Origin: Streptomyces achromogenes
Lineage (GTDB): Bacteria; Actinomycetota; Actinomycetes; Streptomycetales; Streptomycetaceae
Assembly (NCBI RefSeq): GCF_030816715.1
Contig: NZ_JAUSYH010000001.1
Span: forward strand, 4,526,001-4,590,000
Direction of reading: 5' to 3'
DNA: 64,000 nt
Under the pieces are notes generated by a model. The model was not told where the DNA came from. It saw only the letters and a list, made by a program, of their open reading frames with translations, and ran no database searches. Shown piece by piece: positions 32,415 through 41,449 of this stretch (positions within the stretch are counted from its first letter, which is position 1; each line of letters starts with the position of its first letter). The translations under genes were made by a program, and so were the position numbers.

Positions 32415-33548
32415 ATGACGGTCATGGAGCAGCGGGGCGCGTACCGGCCGACTCCGCCGCCGGCCTGGCAGCCCCGTACCGATCCCGCGCCGCTGCTGCC
32501 CGACGCGGAGCCGTACCGCGTTCTCGGCACCGAGGCGGCCGCACAGGCCGACCCGGAGCTGCTGCGCCGGCTGTACGCGCAGCTGGTGCGTGGTCGCCGG
32601 TACAACGTCCAGGCCACCGCCCTCACCAAGCAGGGCAGGCTCGCCGTCTACCCGTCCAGCACCGGCCAGGAGGCGTGCGAGGTCGCCGCCGCGCTCGTCC
32701 TGCAGGAGCGGGACTGGCTCTTCCCCAGCTACCGCGACACCCTCGCCGTCGTCGCACGCGGGGTGGACCCCGTCGAGGCCCTCACCCTGCTGCGCGGCGA
32801 CTGGCACACCGGCTACGACCCCCACGAGCACCGGGTGGCGCCGCTGTGCACCCCGCTCGCCACCCAGCTCCCGCACGCCGTGGGCCTCGCGCACGCCGCC
32901 CGCCTCAAGGGCGACGACGTGGTCGCGCTCGCCCTGGTGGGCGACGGCGGCACCAGCGAGGGCGACTTCCACGAGGCGCTGAACTTCGCCGCCGTCTGGC
33001 AGGCGCCGGTCGTCTTCCTCGTGCAGAACAACGGCTTCGCGATCTCCGTGCCGCTCGCCAAGCAGACCGCCGCCCCGTCGCTGGCCCACAAGGCCGTCGG
33101 ATACGGCATGCCGGGCCGGCTGGTCGACGGCAACGACGCGGCAGCCGTGCACGAGGTGCTGGCCGACGCCGTGCGCCGCGCGCGCGAAGGCGGCGGCCCG
33201 ACCCTCGTGGAGGCGGTGACGTACCGCATCGACGCGCACACCAACGCCGACGACGCCACCCGCTACCGCGCCGACGCCGAGGTCGAGACCTGGCGTGAGC
33301 ACGACCCGATCGAGCTGCTCGAGCGTGAAATGAACGCGCGCGGGCTGCTCGACGAGGACACGCGGCGCACCGTGCGGGAGGCCGCCGAGGAGATGGCCGC
33401 CGACCTGCGCGCCCGGATGAACCAGGACGCGGTCCTCGACCCGATGGACCTGTTCTCCCACGTGTACGCCGAACCCACCCCGCAGCTGCGCGAGCAGCAG
33501 GCGCTCCTGCGGGCCGAGCTCGAGGCCGAGCAGGAAGGCGCGCACTGA
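32415..33548 (+). CDS. bkdA: Branched-chain 2-oxoacid dehydrogenase E1 alpha subunit
   Basis: The alpha subunit of the thiamine-diphosphate-dependent E1 that decarboxylates 2-oxoacids of Val, Leu and Ile. The 377-residue product has the thiamine motif from GDGGTSEGDF to VFLVQNN and the phosphorylation-loop-like RIDAHTNADDATRYR. It supplies the acyl-CoA starters for branched fatty acids and polyketides. It overlaps the next gene by one base (TGATG). The ATG at 32415 has GGAGG about 7 bases before it. Confidence 0.94.
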   Translation: MTVMEQRGAYRPTPPPAWQPRTDPAPLLPDAEPYRVLGTEAAAQADPELLRRLYAQLVRGRRYNVQATALTKQGRLAVYPSSTGQEACEVAAALVLQERDWLFPSYRDTLAVVARGVDPVEALTLLRGDWHTGYDPHEHRVAPLCTPLATQLPHAVGLAHAARLKGDDVVALALVGDGGTSEGDFHEALNFAAVWQAPVVFLVQNNGFAISVPLAKQTAAPSLAHKAVGYGMPGRLVDGNDAAAVHEVLADAVRRAREGGGPTLVEAVTYRIDAHTNADDATRYRADAEVETWREHDPIELLEREMNARGLLDEDTRRTVREAAEEMAADLRARMNQDAVLDPMDLFSHVYAEPTPQLREQQALLRAELEAEQEGAH

Positions 33549-34552
33549 TGACGACGGTCGCCCTCAAGCCCGCCACCATGGCGCAGGCCCTGACGCGTGC
33601 GCTCCGTGACGCGATGGCCGCCGACCCGACCGTGCACGTCCTGGGCGAGGACGTGGGCGCCCTCGGCGGGGTCTTCCGGGTCACCGACGGGCTCGCGAAG
33701 GAGTTCGGCGAGGACCGCTGCACGGACACCCCGCTCGCCGAGGCCGGCATCCTCGGCACCGCCGTCGGCATGGCCATGTACGGGCTGCGCCCGGTCGTGG
33801 AGATGCAGTTCGACGCCTTCGCCTATCCGGCGTTCGAGCAGCTCATCAGCCATGTCGCGCGCATGCGCAACCGCACCCGCGGCCGGATGCCGCTGCCGAT
33901 CACCGTCCGCGTGCCCTACGGCGGCGGCATCGGCGGCGTCGAGCACCACAGCGACTCCTCCGAGGCGTACTACATCGCGACCCCGGGCCTGCACGTCGTC
34001 ACGCCCGCCACGGTCGCCGACGCCTACGGTCTGCTGCGCGCCGCCATCGCCTCCGACGACCCGGTCGTCTTCCTCGAACCCAAGCGCCTGTACTGGTCCA
34101 AGGACTCCTGGAACCCGCAGGAACCGCAGTCCGTCGAGCCGATCGGCCGCGCGGTCGTACGGCGGCCGGGCCGCAGCGCGACCCTGATCACGTACGGGCC
34201 GTCGGTGCCGGTCTGCCTCGAGGCCGCCGAGGCGGCGCGGGCCGAGGGCTGGGACCTCGAGGTCGTCGATCTGCGCTCCCTGGTGCCCTTCGACGACGAG
34301 ACGGTCGCCGCGTCGGTGCGGCGCACCGGCCGCGCGGTCGTCGTCCACGAGTCGGGCTCCTTCGGCGGCCCGGGCGGAGAGATCGCGGCCCGCGTCACCG
34401 AGCGCTGCTTCCACCACCTGGAGGCGCCGGTGCTGCGCGTCGCCGGGTTCGACCTGCCGTATCCGCCGCCGATGCTGGAGCGCCACCACCTGCCCGGCGT
34501 CGACCGCATCCTGGACGCCGTGGCGCGGCTGCAGTGGGAGGCCGGGAACTGA
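33548..34552 (+). CDS. bkdB: Branched-chain 2-oxoacid dehydrogenase E1 beta subunit
   Basis: The beta partner of the E1 heterotetramer, 334 residues. It shows ALRDAMAADPTVHVLGEDVG, GVFRVTDGLAKEFGEDRC, PYGGGIGGVEHHSDS and the C-terminal domain with LVPFDDETVAASVRRTGR. Start and stop both overlap neighbours by one base (TGATG), giving tight coupling of alpha, beta and E2. Confidence 0.95.
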   Translation: MTTVALKPATMAQALTRALRDAMAADPTVHVLGEDVGALGGVFRVTDGLAKEFGEDRCTDTPLAEAGILGTAVGMAMYGLRPVVEMQFDAFAYPAFEQLISHVARMRNRTRGRMPLPITVRVPYGGGIGGVEHHSDSSEAYYIATPGLHVVTPATVADAYGLLRAAIASDDPVVFLEPKRLYWSKDSWNPQEPQSVEPIGRAVVRRPGRSATLITYGPSVPVCLEAAEAARAEGWDLEVVDLRSLVPFDDETVAASVRRTGRAVVVHESGSFGGPGGEIAARVTERCFHHLEAPVLRVAGFDLPYPPPMLERHHLPGVDRILDAVARLQWEAGN

Positions 34553-36030
34553 TGGCACAGGTGCTGGAGTTCAAGCTGCCCGACCTCGGAGAAGGGCTCA
34601 CCGAGGCGGAGATCGTCCGTTGGCTGGTCCAGGTCGGCGACGTGGTCGCCGTCGACCAGCCGGTCGTCGAGGTCGAGACGGCCAAGGCGATGGTCGAGGT
34701 GCCCTGCCCCTACGGCGGCGTGGTCACGGCCCGCTTCGGCGAGGAGGGCACGGAACTGCCCGTCGGCGCGCCGCTGATCACGGTCGCGGTCGGCGCCCCC
34801 GCGTCCGGCGACGCGCTCGGACCCGCCGGCCCGGCCGGACGGGGTGGGCCGGACGGGCCGGCCGAGGGCTCGGGCAACGTGCTGGTGGGGTACGGCACGT
34901 CCGAGGCCCCGGCACGGCGCAGGCGGGTACGGCCGGTCCAGCCGGCTTCGCCGACCGCGTCCGCGGCGACCGGGCCGGCCGCCGCCGCGGAGGCGGCGCA
35001 CGCCCCCGCCCGGGCCGCGACGGATAGGGTTCCGGCGGCGGTGCCGCGCGCCCTGACCGACGCCGCTCCGGCTCCCGCGGGCGCGCCGGTCGAGGCCGGT
35101 GCCGTCGGCGCACCGCACACGGCGTCCGACGGCCCCGTCCCCGTGATCTCTCCGCTGGTGCGGCGCCTCGCGCGGGAGAACGGCCTGGATCTGCGACAGC
35201 TCACCGGTTCCGGACCCGAGGGGCTGATCCTGCGGGCCGATGTGGAGAACGCCCTGCGCGCTTCTGCCGCACCGGTCGGCTCCCGGGCCGCGCGGCCCGA
35301 GCCGGACACCGTCGTGACGCCCGTTCCGGGCGCCGCCGCCGACGGCCGCCGCATCCCCCTCAAGGGCGTCCGGGGCGCCGTCGCCGACAAACTCTCCCGC
35401 AGCCGGCGCGAGATCCCCGACGCCACCTGCTGGGTGGACGCCGACGCGACGGAACTGATGCGCGCCCGCGCCGCCATGAACGCGGCCGGCGGACCGAAGA
35501 TCTCGCTCCTCGCGCTGCTCGCCCGGATCTGCACCGCGGCCCTGGCCCGGTTCCCCGAGCTCAACTCCAGCGTCGACACGGAGGCCCGCGAGATCGTCCG
35601 GTTCGACCACGTCCATCTCGGATTCGCCGCGCAGACCGAGCGCGGACTCGTCGTCCCGGTCGTCCGCGACGCGCACGCCCGCGACGCCGAGGGCCTCACC
35701 GCGGAGTTCGCCCGGCTCACCGAGGCCGGCCGTGCCGGACGTCTGACTCCGGGCGACCTGACCGGCGGCACCTTCACGCTGAACAACTACGGCGTGTTCG
35801 GCGTCGACGGATCCACGCCGATCGTGAACCACCCCGAGGCGGCCATGCTCGGCGTCGGCCGGATCGTGCCCAAGCCATGGGTGCACGAGGGCGAACTGGC
35901 CGTGCGTCAGGTCGTCCAGCTCTCGCTCACCTTCGACCACCGGGTGTGCGACGGAGGCACGGCGGGCGGTTTCCTGCGCCACGTGGCGGACTGCGTGGAG
36001 CAGCCGGCGGTGCTGCTGCGCAAGCTGTGA
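34552..36030 (+). CDS. bkdC: Branched-chain 2-oxoacid dehydrogenase E2 (dihydrolipoyl acyltransferase)
   Basis: The 492-residue acyltransferase core of the complex. It contains one lipoyl domain (about 4-78) with Lys45 in VETAKAMVEV as the lipoylation site, a long Ala/Pro linker, a peripheral-subunit-binding domain (about 198-232; SPLVRRLARENGLDLRQ), and the catalytic domain ending in the active-site motif DHRVCDGG. The E3 component is not encoded here and is probably shared. The start ATG at 34552 overlaps the bkdB stop. Confidence 0.94.
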   Translation: MAQVLEFKLPDLGEGLTEAEIVRWLVQVGDVVAVDQPVVEVETAKAMVEVPCPYGGVVTARFGEEGTELPVGAPLITVAVGAPASGDALGPAGPAGRGGPDGPAEGSGNVLVGYGTSEAPARRRRVRPVQPASPTASAATGPAAAAEAAHAPARAATDRVPAAVPRALTDAAPAPAGAPVEAGAVGAPHTASDGPVPVISPLVRRLARENGLDLRQLTGSGPEGLILRADVENALRASAAPVGSRAARPEPDTVVTPVPGAAADGRRIPLKGVRGAVADKLSRSRREIPDATCWVDADATELMRARAAMNAAGGPKISLLALLARICTAALARFPELNSSVDTEAREIVRFDHVHLGFAAQTERGLVVPVVRDAHARDAEGLTAEFARLTEAGRAGRLTPGDLTGGTFTLNNYGVFGVDGSTPIVNHPEAAMLGVGRIVPKPWVHEGELAVRQVVQLSLTFDHRVCDGGTAGGFLRHVADCVEQPAVLLRKL

Positions 36031-36102
36031 GCCCGGACGGGCCCGTGCGCTCCCGGTGATCCAGAGGGACCGGATGCCCGGAGCGGACCGCATACTCGTG
36101 GG

Positions 36103-37089
36103 GTGACCTCGAACGAGTCCGCCGTCTACGACGCCGTCGTGCTGGCCGGCGGCGGCGCCCGCAGGCTGGGCGGCGCCGACAAACCGGGTGTGCGGGTGGG
36201 TGGGCGCGCGCTGCTGGACCGGGTGCTCGGAGCCTGTGCCGACGCGCGCGCCACCGTCGTCGTCGCCGAGCCCCGCCCCACCGCCCGGCCGGTGCGTTGG
36301 GCGCGCGAGGACCCGCCCGGGGCGGGTCCCGTCGCCGCGCTCGACGCCGGGCTGCGCCACACCGCGGCGGACGACGTCCTCGTCCTCTCCGCCGATCTGC
36401 CGTTCCTCACCGCGGACACCGTGCGGCGGCTGCTGGCCGCCCTGCGCGCCGGACCGGGCGAGGGCGTGCTGCTCACCGACGGCGACGGCCGTGACCAGCC
36501 GCTCGTCGCCGCGTACCGTACGGCGGCGCTGCGCCGCGAACTGGCGGTGCTCACCGCGGACCGGGGCGGCCTCACCGGGCTGCCCCTGCGCCGGCTGACC
36601 GCCGGGCTCGAACTCACCCGCGTCCCCGACCCCGTCGCGTCGTTCGACTGCGACACCTGGGACGACATCGCCTCCGCCAGGGCACGGATCAGGGAGCATG
36701 GCCACGTGTTGGACGAATGGATCTCCGCAGTCAAGGACGAACTGGGCATCGACCTCGACGTCGACACCGGCCTCCTGCTCGACCTCGCGCGGGACGCCGC
36801 GCACGGGGTGGCCCGGCCCGCGGCCCCGCTGACCACCTTCCTGGTCGGCTACGCGGCCGCGCGGGCCCAGGGGGGACCCGAGGCCGTCGCCGAAGCCGCC
36901 CGCAAGGCCGCCGCGCTCGCGCTGCGCTGGGCCCAGGAGGCGGAGGCCGAGCAGGACCGAACCGCCGAACCGACCAGCACAGAACCCTCCGGCACAGAAC
37001 CCGCCGGCACGGAAACCACCGGCACGGAAACCACCGGCGCCGACACCACGGGCACGGAACCCGCCCGCTCCCGACCGGACGCCGGATGA
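36103..37089 (+). CDS. mobA: Molybdenum cofactor guanylyltransferase MobA fused to DUF6457
   Basis: A nucleotidyltransferase for the last step of molybdenum cofactor synthesis, fused to a second domain. The 328-residue product has the N-terminal nucleotide-binding loop VLAGGGARRLGGADKP and the ADLPFL motif (1-195), then a DUF6457 domain (about 203-285; LDEWISAVKDELGIDLDVD), and a C-terminal tail with repeated TET(T/A/S)G units. It starts with GTG, and its stop overlaps moeA. The repeats encode a flexible acidic tail and probably arose by slippage. Confidence 0.88.
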   Translation: MTSNESAVYDAVVLAGGGARRLGGADKPGVRVGGRALLDRVLGACADARATVVVAEPRPTARPVRWAREDPPGAGPVAALDAGLRHTAADDVLVLSADLPFLTADTVRRLLAALRAGPGEGVLLTDGDGRDQPLVAAYRTAALRRELAVLTADRGGLTGLPLRRLTAGLELTRVPDPVASFDCDTWDDIASARARIREHGHVLDEWISAVKDELGIDLDVDTGLLLDLARDAAHGVARPAAPLTTFLVGYAAARAQGGPEAVAEAARKAAALALRWAQEAEAEQDRTAEPTSTEPSGTEPAGTETTGTETTGADTTGTEPARSRPDAG

Positions 37090-38486
37090 CCCCCGGCGGC
37101 ACGGGACAGGGACTCGACGCCGAGGACCTCGACGTCGAGGAGGCGCTCGCCCTCGTGAAAGACGGCAACAGCCCCGCCCGCCCGACCGGCGACCACGGTC
37201 CGGGACGGCGTGCGAGCGAGGCCGCCCCGCCGTCGCACACCCCGGAGACGGGCCGTCGGGCCGCCGCGCAGGAGCACCGTCACCGGGCGACCGCCTGGCC
37301 CGAGGCCCGCGCGATCGCCGCCCGGGCGGCACGGTCCCGGGCTGCCCGCCGCGCCCCCGTCTCGGTGACCCTCGGCGACGCCCTCGGCCTCGTCCTCGCC
37401 GCCCCGCTGACCGCCCTCACCGACCTGCCCTCGTTCGACACCTCGGCGATGGACGGGTGGGCGGTCGCCGGTCCCGGTCCCTGGCACGTCCGGGACGAGG
37501 GCGTGCTGGCCGGAAGCGCGTCCCCCGCGCCCCTCGCCGACGGCGAGGCCGTCCGGATCGCCACCGGTGCCCGGATCCCCCCGGACACCACCGCGGTGCT
37601 GCGCAGCGAGCACGGCCGCACCGACGCCAACGACCGGCTGCACCCGACCCGCGAGATGCAGCACGGCCAGGACATCCGGCCGCGGGGCCAGGAGTGCCGC
37701 AGCGGGGACCAGCTGCTGCTCGCCGGAGCGGTGGTGACGCCGGCCGTGCTCGGTCTCGCCGCGGCCGCCGGATACGACACGCTGACCGCCGTCCCCCGGC
37801 CCCGGGTCGAGGTGCTCGTCCTCGGCGACGAACTGCTTGCCGAGGGCCGCCCGCGCGACGGACTCATCCGGGACGCGCTCGGCCCGATGCTGCCCCCGTG
37901 GCTGCGGGGGCTCGGCGCCGACGTCATCGCCGTGCGCAGACTCGGCGACGACGCGAAAGCCCTGCACAAGGCGGTCACCGGCTCGGGCGCCGACCTGATC
38001 GTCACCACCGGAGGCACCGCCGCGGGACCCGTCGACCATGTGCACCCCACACTGCGCCGAATCGACGCCGAACTCCTCGTCGACGGCGTTAAGGTGCGCC
38101 CCGGCCACCCCATGCTGCTGGCCCGCACCAAGGACGACCAGCACCTCGTCGGTCTGCCCGGCAACCCCCTCGCCGCCGTTTCCGGCCTGCTCACGCTGGC
38201 GGAGCCGCTGTTGCGGGCCCTGGCCGCCCGCCCTGCGCCCGAGCCGTACGCACTGCCGTTGCGGGACACGGTGCACGGGCATCCGCATGACACCCGGCTC
38301 GTGCCGGTGTCCCTGCGGGGCGACCACGCCGTGCCGCTGCACTACAACGGGCCGGCCATGCTGCGCGGCATCGCGGCGGCCGATGCCCTCGCCGTCGTGC
38401 CGCCGGGGGGTGCGCGGGCAGGTCAGGAGGCCGAACTCCTCGACCTGCCGTGGGCAACGGCCGGGGTCGGTGCCTGTTTCACGTGA
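37086..38486 (+). CDS. moeA: Molybdopterin molybdotransferase MoeA
   Basis: The enzyme that inserts molybdate into adenylylated molybdopterin, 466 residues. It has LPSFDTSAMDGWAV, the ARIPPDTTAV loop, a MoeA/MogA-like domain with TTGGTAAGPVDHV in place of the usual TTGGVSxGxxD, and LPGNPLAAVSGL. The first 70 residues are a charged, variable extension. Translation starts on an ATG overlapping the mobA stop. The last codons and the TGA stop are formed by a parS site (…GACFT-stop). Confidence 0.9.
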   Translation: MTPGGTGQGLDAEDLDVEEALALVKDGNSPARPTGDHGPGRRASEAAPPSHTPETGRRAAAQEHRHRATAWPEARAIAARAARSRAARRAPVSVTLGDALGLVLAAPLTALTDLPSFDTSAMDGWAVAGPGPWHVRDEGVLAGSASPAPLADGEAVRIATGARIPPDTTAVLRSEHGRTDANDRLHPTREMQHGQDIRPRGQECRSGDQLLLAGAVVTPAVLGLAAAAGYDTLTAVPRPRVEVLVLGDELLAEGRPRDGLIRDALGPMLPPWLRGLGADVIAVRRLGDDAKALHKAVTGSGADLIVTTGGTAAGPVDHVHPTLRRIDAELLVDGVKVRPGHPMLLARTKDDQHLVGLPGNPLAAVSGLLTLAEPLLRALAARPAPEPYALPLRDTVHGHPHDTRLVPVSLRGDHAVPLHYNGPAMLRGIAAADALAVVPPGGARAGQEAELLDLPWATAGVGACFT

Positions 38487-38489
38487 AAC
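38476..38489. other. parS site overlapping the moeA stop codon
   Basis: Perfect gtttcacgtgaaac. Bases 38484-38486 of the palindrome are the TGA stop of moeA. Confidence 0.93.
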
Positions 38490-38496
38490 AGGCGGT

Positions 38497-38510
38497 GTTT
38501 CACGTGAAAC
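38497..38510. other. parS site overlapping the stop codon of the K+-channel gene
   Basis: A second perfect gtttcacgtgaaac, 21 bases from the first (start to start), that is two helical turns. Bases 38500-38502 are the complement of the TGA stop of the convergent channel gene. Confidence 0.93.
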
Positions 38511-39630
38511 TCTCCTGTTCGTCGGCGGCCGGGGCGGCCCGGCTGACGGTGATCACACGGTCTCCCGACTGGAGACGGGCCAGCCGGGGGTCGGCGTAGT
38601 CCAGGAACTGCTTGCCCCGGACGACGGCCACGATCAGGTCCGCGCAGGAGCGCGGCTCCTCTCCCACCTCTGCCCTGGAGACCGGGCGCTCGATGAGGTC
38701 CAGGCCGCTGCCGAGGGTCATCAGGTTCTCCAGCGTCTGAGCCACGGTCGGGCTGACGATCGACACGCCGAGCAGTCGGCCGGCGGAGCTGGAGCTGGTG
38801 ACCACGGTGTCCGCGCCGCTCTGCTTGAGCAGCGGCACGTTCTCGTCCTCGCGGGCGGCGACGACGATCGTGGCGCGCCGGTTGAGCTGGCGGGCGGTCA
38901 GGGTGACGAGGGCCGCGGTCTCGTCGCGCTGGGGGGCCACGATCACCCGGGAGGCGTTCTGGACCTCGGCCTTCACCAAGGTCTCCGAGCGGGTGGCGTC
39001 CCCCGTCACCGACACCAGTCCGTCGTCGCCGGCCGCGAGCGCGGACTTGCGCTGTGCGTCCACGATCACGATCTGGTCCTTGGAGATGCCTTTCCCGACC
39101 AGCGTCTGCACCGCGTGACGGCCCTTGGTGCCATAGCCGACGACCACGATGTGGCCGCTGGTGCGGACCCGCCAGCGGTGGATGCGGACCTGCTGCCGGG
39201 TGCGTTCGGTGAGCACCTCCAGGGTGGTGCCGACCAGGATGATCAGGAACAGGACGCGCAGCGGGGTGATGAGGAGGATGTTGATGAGCCGGGCCGTGTC
39301 GCTGACCGGGGTGATGTCGCCGTAGCCGGTGGTGGAGAGCGTGACGGTGGCGTAGTACGCGGCGTCCAGGAGGCTTACGGAGCCGTCCGAGTTGTCGTTG
39401 TAGCCGTCGTGGTCGGCGTAGACGATCAGGGTGGTGATCGCGAGCACCAGCAGGGCGATGCTGAGGCGGCGCAGCACCTGCAGCAGCGGGGGTGCGCCGA
39501 TCCGTACGGGCATCGTGATGGAGCGGCCCGCCTCGGCGTCGTCCCGGGCTTCGGTGTGTGAGCGGTACCAGAGGGACCTGAAGAGGGACAGTCTGACCGG
39601 ACGTGCCGGCGGTCGTTCGTGGTCCTTCAA
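38500..39630 (-). CDS. Two-transmembrane K+ channel with RCK/TrkA-N domain
   Basis: A potassium channel of the two-transmembrane RCK-gated type. The 376-residue product has a cytoplasmic N terminus, TM1 (about 55-72), the selectivity filter TTGYGD at about 100-105, TM2 (about 115-139) and an RCK domain from about 158 (HIVVVGYGTKGRHAVQTL) to the end. It starts on TTG 39630 with gggggc 5 bases upstream; the ATG at 39513 (337 residues) is the alternative. It ends …DEQESFT, with the last codons inside parS. It diverges from a paralogue that keeps only the RCK part. Confidence 0.85.
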   Translation of the reverse strand: MKDHERPPARPVRLSLFRSLWYRSHTEARDDAEAGRSITMPVRIGAPPLLQVLRRLSIALLVLAITTLIVYADHDGYNDNSDGSVSLLDAAYYATVTLSTTGYGDITPVSDTARLINILLITPLRVLFLIILVGTTLEVLTERTRQQVRIHRWRVRTSGHIVVVGYGTKGRHAVQTLVGKGISKDQIVIVDAQRKSALAAGDDGLVSVTGDATRSETLVKAEVQNASRVIVAPQRDETAALVTLTARQLNRRATIVVAAREDENVPLLKQSGADTVVTSSSSAGRLLGVSIVSPTVAQTLENLMTLGSGLDLIERPVSRAEVGEEPRSCADLIVAVVRGKQFLDYADPRLARLQSGDRVITVSRAAPAADEQESFT

Positions 39631-39645
39631 CCCGTGCCCCCTGTG

Positions 39646-40449
39646 ATGGTGATCCGAACGGTGGGCACCATGGTTCCCGGCGGGCCGGTGCCCGTCATGC
39701 TGCAACACGTGTCCATGAGCCCGCAGATGTCCATGATCCCGGAGGTCTCCTTGCGCGACCACACTGTCGTCGTCGGCTTCGGAACGAAGGGGCGGTCCGC
39801 GATCCGGACGGCCTGCGCCTCCGGGCTGCGCAAGGAGCAGGTCGTGGTGATCGACCCGAGCGCGAAGGCGATCGACGCGGCCCGGGCCGAGGGCTACGAG
39901 GGCGTCGTCGGCGACGCCACGCGCAGCGACGTGCTGCGGCGGGCGGAGGTGCAGCGGGCGGGGCGCATCGTCATCGCGACCCAGCGCGACGACACGGCCG
40001 TGCTGGTGGCGCTGACGGCCCGGCAGCTCAATCCCGGGGCGAAGATCGTGGCGGCGGTCCGCGAGGAGGAGAACGCGCCGCTGCTCCGGCAGTCCGGCGC
40101 GGACGAGGTCATCACCAGTGCCGGCGCGGCCGGTCGGCTGCTCGGCCTGTCCGTGCTCAGCCCGGCGGCGGGCAGCGTCATGGAGGACCTCATCCGGCAG
40201 GGCGACGGGCTCGACCTCGTGGAACGGCCCGTGACCAAGGCCGAGGTCGGCCGGGGTCCGCGGGAGACGGCCGACCTGGTGGTGAGCGTCGTCCGCGGCC
40301 ACCGGGTGCTCGCCTACGACGATCCGGCGATCGGGGTGCTGGAGCCGACGGACCGGCTGGTCGCGATCGTGCGGATCGGCCCGGGCCCGGACCGGGCCCC
40401 GCTCGGGACGCCGGGCATGCCGGGCGTCCCGCCGCTCCCGCCGGCCTGA
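39646..40449 (+). CDS. RCK/TrkA-N domain protein without a channel pore
   Basis: A protein of about 267 residues homologous to the cytoplasmic half of the neighbouring K+ channel: RDHTVVVGFGTKGRSAIRT and DPSAKAIDAARAEGYEGVVG match the RCK domain, followed by the C-terminal RCK_C-like region and a Gly/Pro tail. The first 38 residues are Met/Val/Pro-rich and contain no membrane segment or TTGYGD filter. Start uncertain; 39619, 39646 and 39670 are possible. It may be a soluble regulatory subunit that assembles with the full channel, or a decayed duplicate, though the frame is intact. Confidence 0.75.
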   Translation: MVIRTVGTMVPGGPVPVMLQHVSMSPQMSMIPEVSLRDHTVVVGFGTKGRSAIRTACASGLRKEQVVVIDPSAKAIDAARAEGYEGVVGDATRSDVLRRAEVQRAGRIVIATQRDDTAVLVALTARQLNPGAKIVAAVREEENAPLLRQSGADEVITSAGAAGRLLGLSVLSPAAGSVMEDLIRQGDGLDLVERPVTKAEVGRGPRETADLVVSVVRGHRVLAYDDPAIGVLEPTDRLVAIVRIGPGPDRAPLGTPGMPGVPPLPPA

Positions 40450-40600
40450 GGCGGGCCGGCGGGAGGCGCGGCGGTCGCGCGGCTGTGGGCTGCGGGGCCC
40501 AGGGGGGGCGGGGCCGCGGGGTCCAGGGGTCGCCGGCTTCGGTGCGGCGGGACGCCCCGGCGCCGGGGCCGGCGCTGCGACCGGCTCCGGGTAGGTCGCG

Positions 40601-41449
40601 CTACTTGCGGTTGTAGAGCCGCATCGTGACCGGCCCGAAGACCAGCACGAACAGTCCTGCCCAGCCCAGCGTCCAGGCGATCTCGGCGCCCGGCCAGTCA
40701 CCCGCCATCAGGCCGCGCACCGCCGAGGCGAGATGGGTGACCGGGCTGTTGTTGACGAACGCCTGCAGCCATCCCGGCATGGTGTGCGGGTCGACGAACA
40801 CGTTGGACAGGAAGGTGAGCGGGAAGATCACCATCATGCTGACGCCCATCACCGACTTCTCGGTGCGCAGCAGCAGCCCGAACATCGTCCAGATCCACGA
40901 GAACGCGAACGAGAAGACGATCAGCAGGGCGATCCCGGCGACGACCCCCGCGACCCCGCCGTTCGGCCGGTAGCCGAGCACGATGCCCACGGTGAGCATC
41001 ACCACGGAGGCGATCGCGTAGCGCAGGGCGTCGCCGAGCAGATAGCCGACCATCGTCGACGGCCGCCAGATCGGCAGCGACCGGAACCGGTCGAAGACGC
41101 CCTTCTCGATGTCGGTGTTCACCGAGACGCCTGTGTACATCGTGATCATCACGACCGACATCACCAGGATGCCCGGCAGCAGGAACTGGATGTACTCCTC
41201 CGGGGAGCCGGCCAGGGCGCCCCCGAAGAGGTACGTGTACATCAGCACCATCATGATCGGGAACGCGGTCACGTCGAAGAGTTGTTCCGGGACGTGTTTG
41301 ATCTTGAGGACGGCCCGCCAGCCGAAGGTCAGGGAGGCGGACAGGGCGCTCGGGCGCGGCGGCCGCTCCTTCATCACGAGCAGGGCGGCCAGCGACTCGG
41401 CGCTGACCGGCGCGAGGTCCTGGACGTCCGTGGTGGTCGTGGTGCTCAT
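40601..41449 (-). CDS. ABC-2 type transporter permease (DrrB-like)
   Basis: A 282-residue integral membrane permease with about six hydrophobic segments (FPIMMVLMYTYLFGGALAG, GILVMSVVMITMYTGV, VMLTVGIVLGYRPNGG, and the C-terminal two). It belongs to the ABC-2 export family that includes the daunorubicin exporter DrrB. Its start overlaps the stop of the ATPase gene (ATGA), so they form one exporter. The substrate is unknown; nothing around suggests antibiotic production. Confidence 0.9.
   Translation of the reverse strand: MSTTTTTDVQDLAPVSAESLAALLVMKERPPRPSALSASLTFGWRAVLKIKHVPEQLFDVTAFPIMMVLMYTYLFGGALAGSPEEYIQFLLPGILVMSVVMITMYTGVSVNTDIEKGVFDRFRSLPIWRPSTMVGYLLGDALRYAIASVVMLTVGIVLGYRPNGGVAGVVAGIALLIVFSFAFSWIWTMFGLLLRTEKSVMGVSMMVIFPLTFLSNVFVDPHTMPGWLQAFVNNSPVTHLASAVRGLMAGDWPGAEIAWTLGWAGLFVLVFGPVTMRLYNRK

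Noticed and set aside
34024..37332. A 1102-residue minus-strand open frame opposite bkdC-mobA
   Set aside because: It is a low-complexity antisense shadow of three well-identified genes.
40554..40569. 16-bp palindrome gccccggcgccggggc as terminator
   Set aside because: It has no loop and lies in a run of GC-rich simple sequence, so chance is likely; a terminator role between the convergent genes cannot be excluded.
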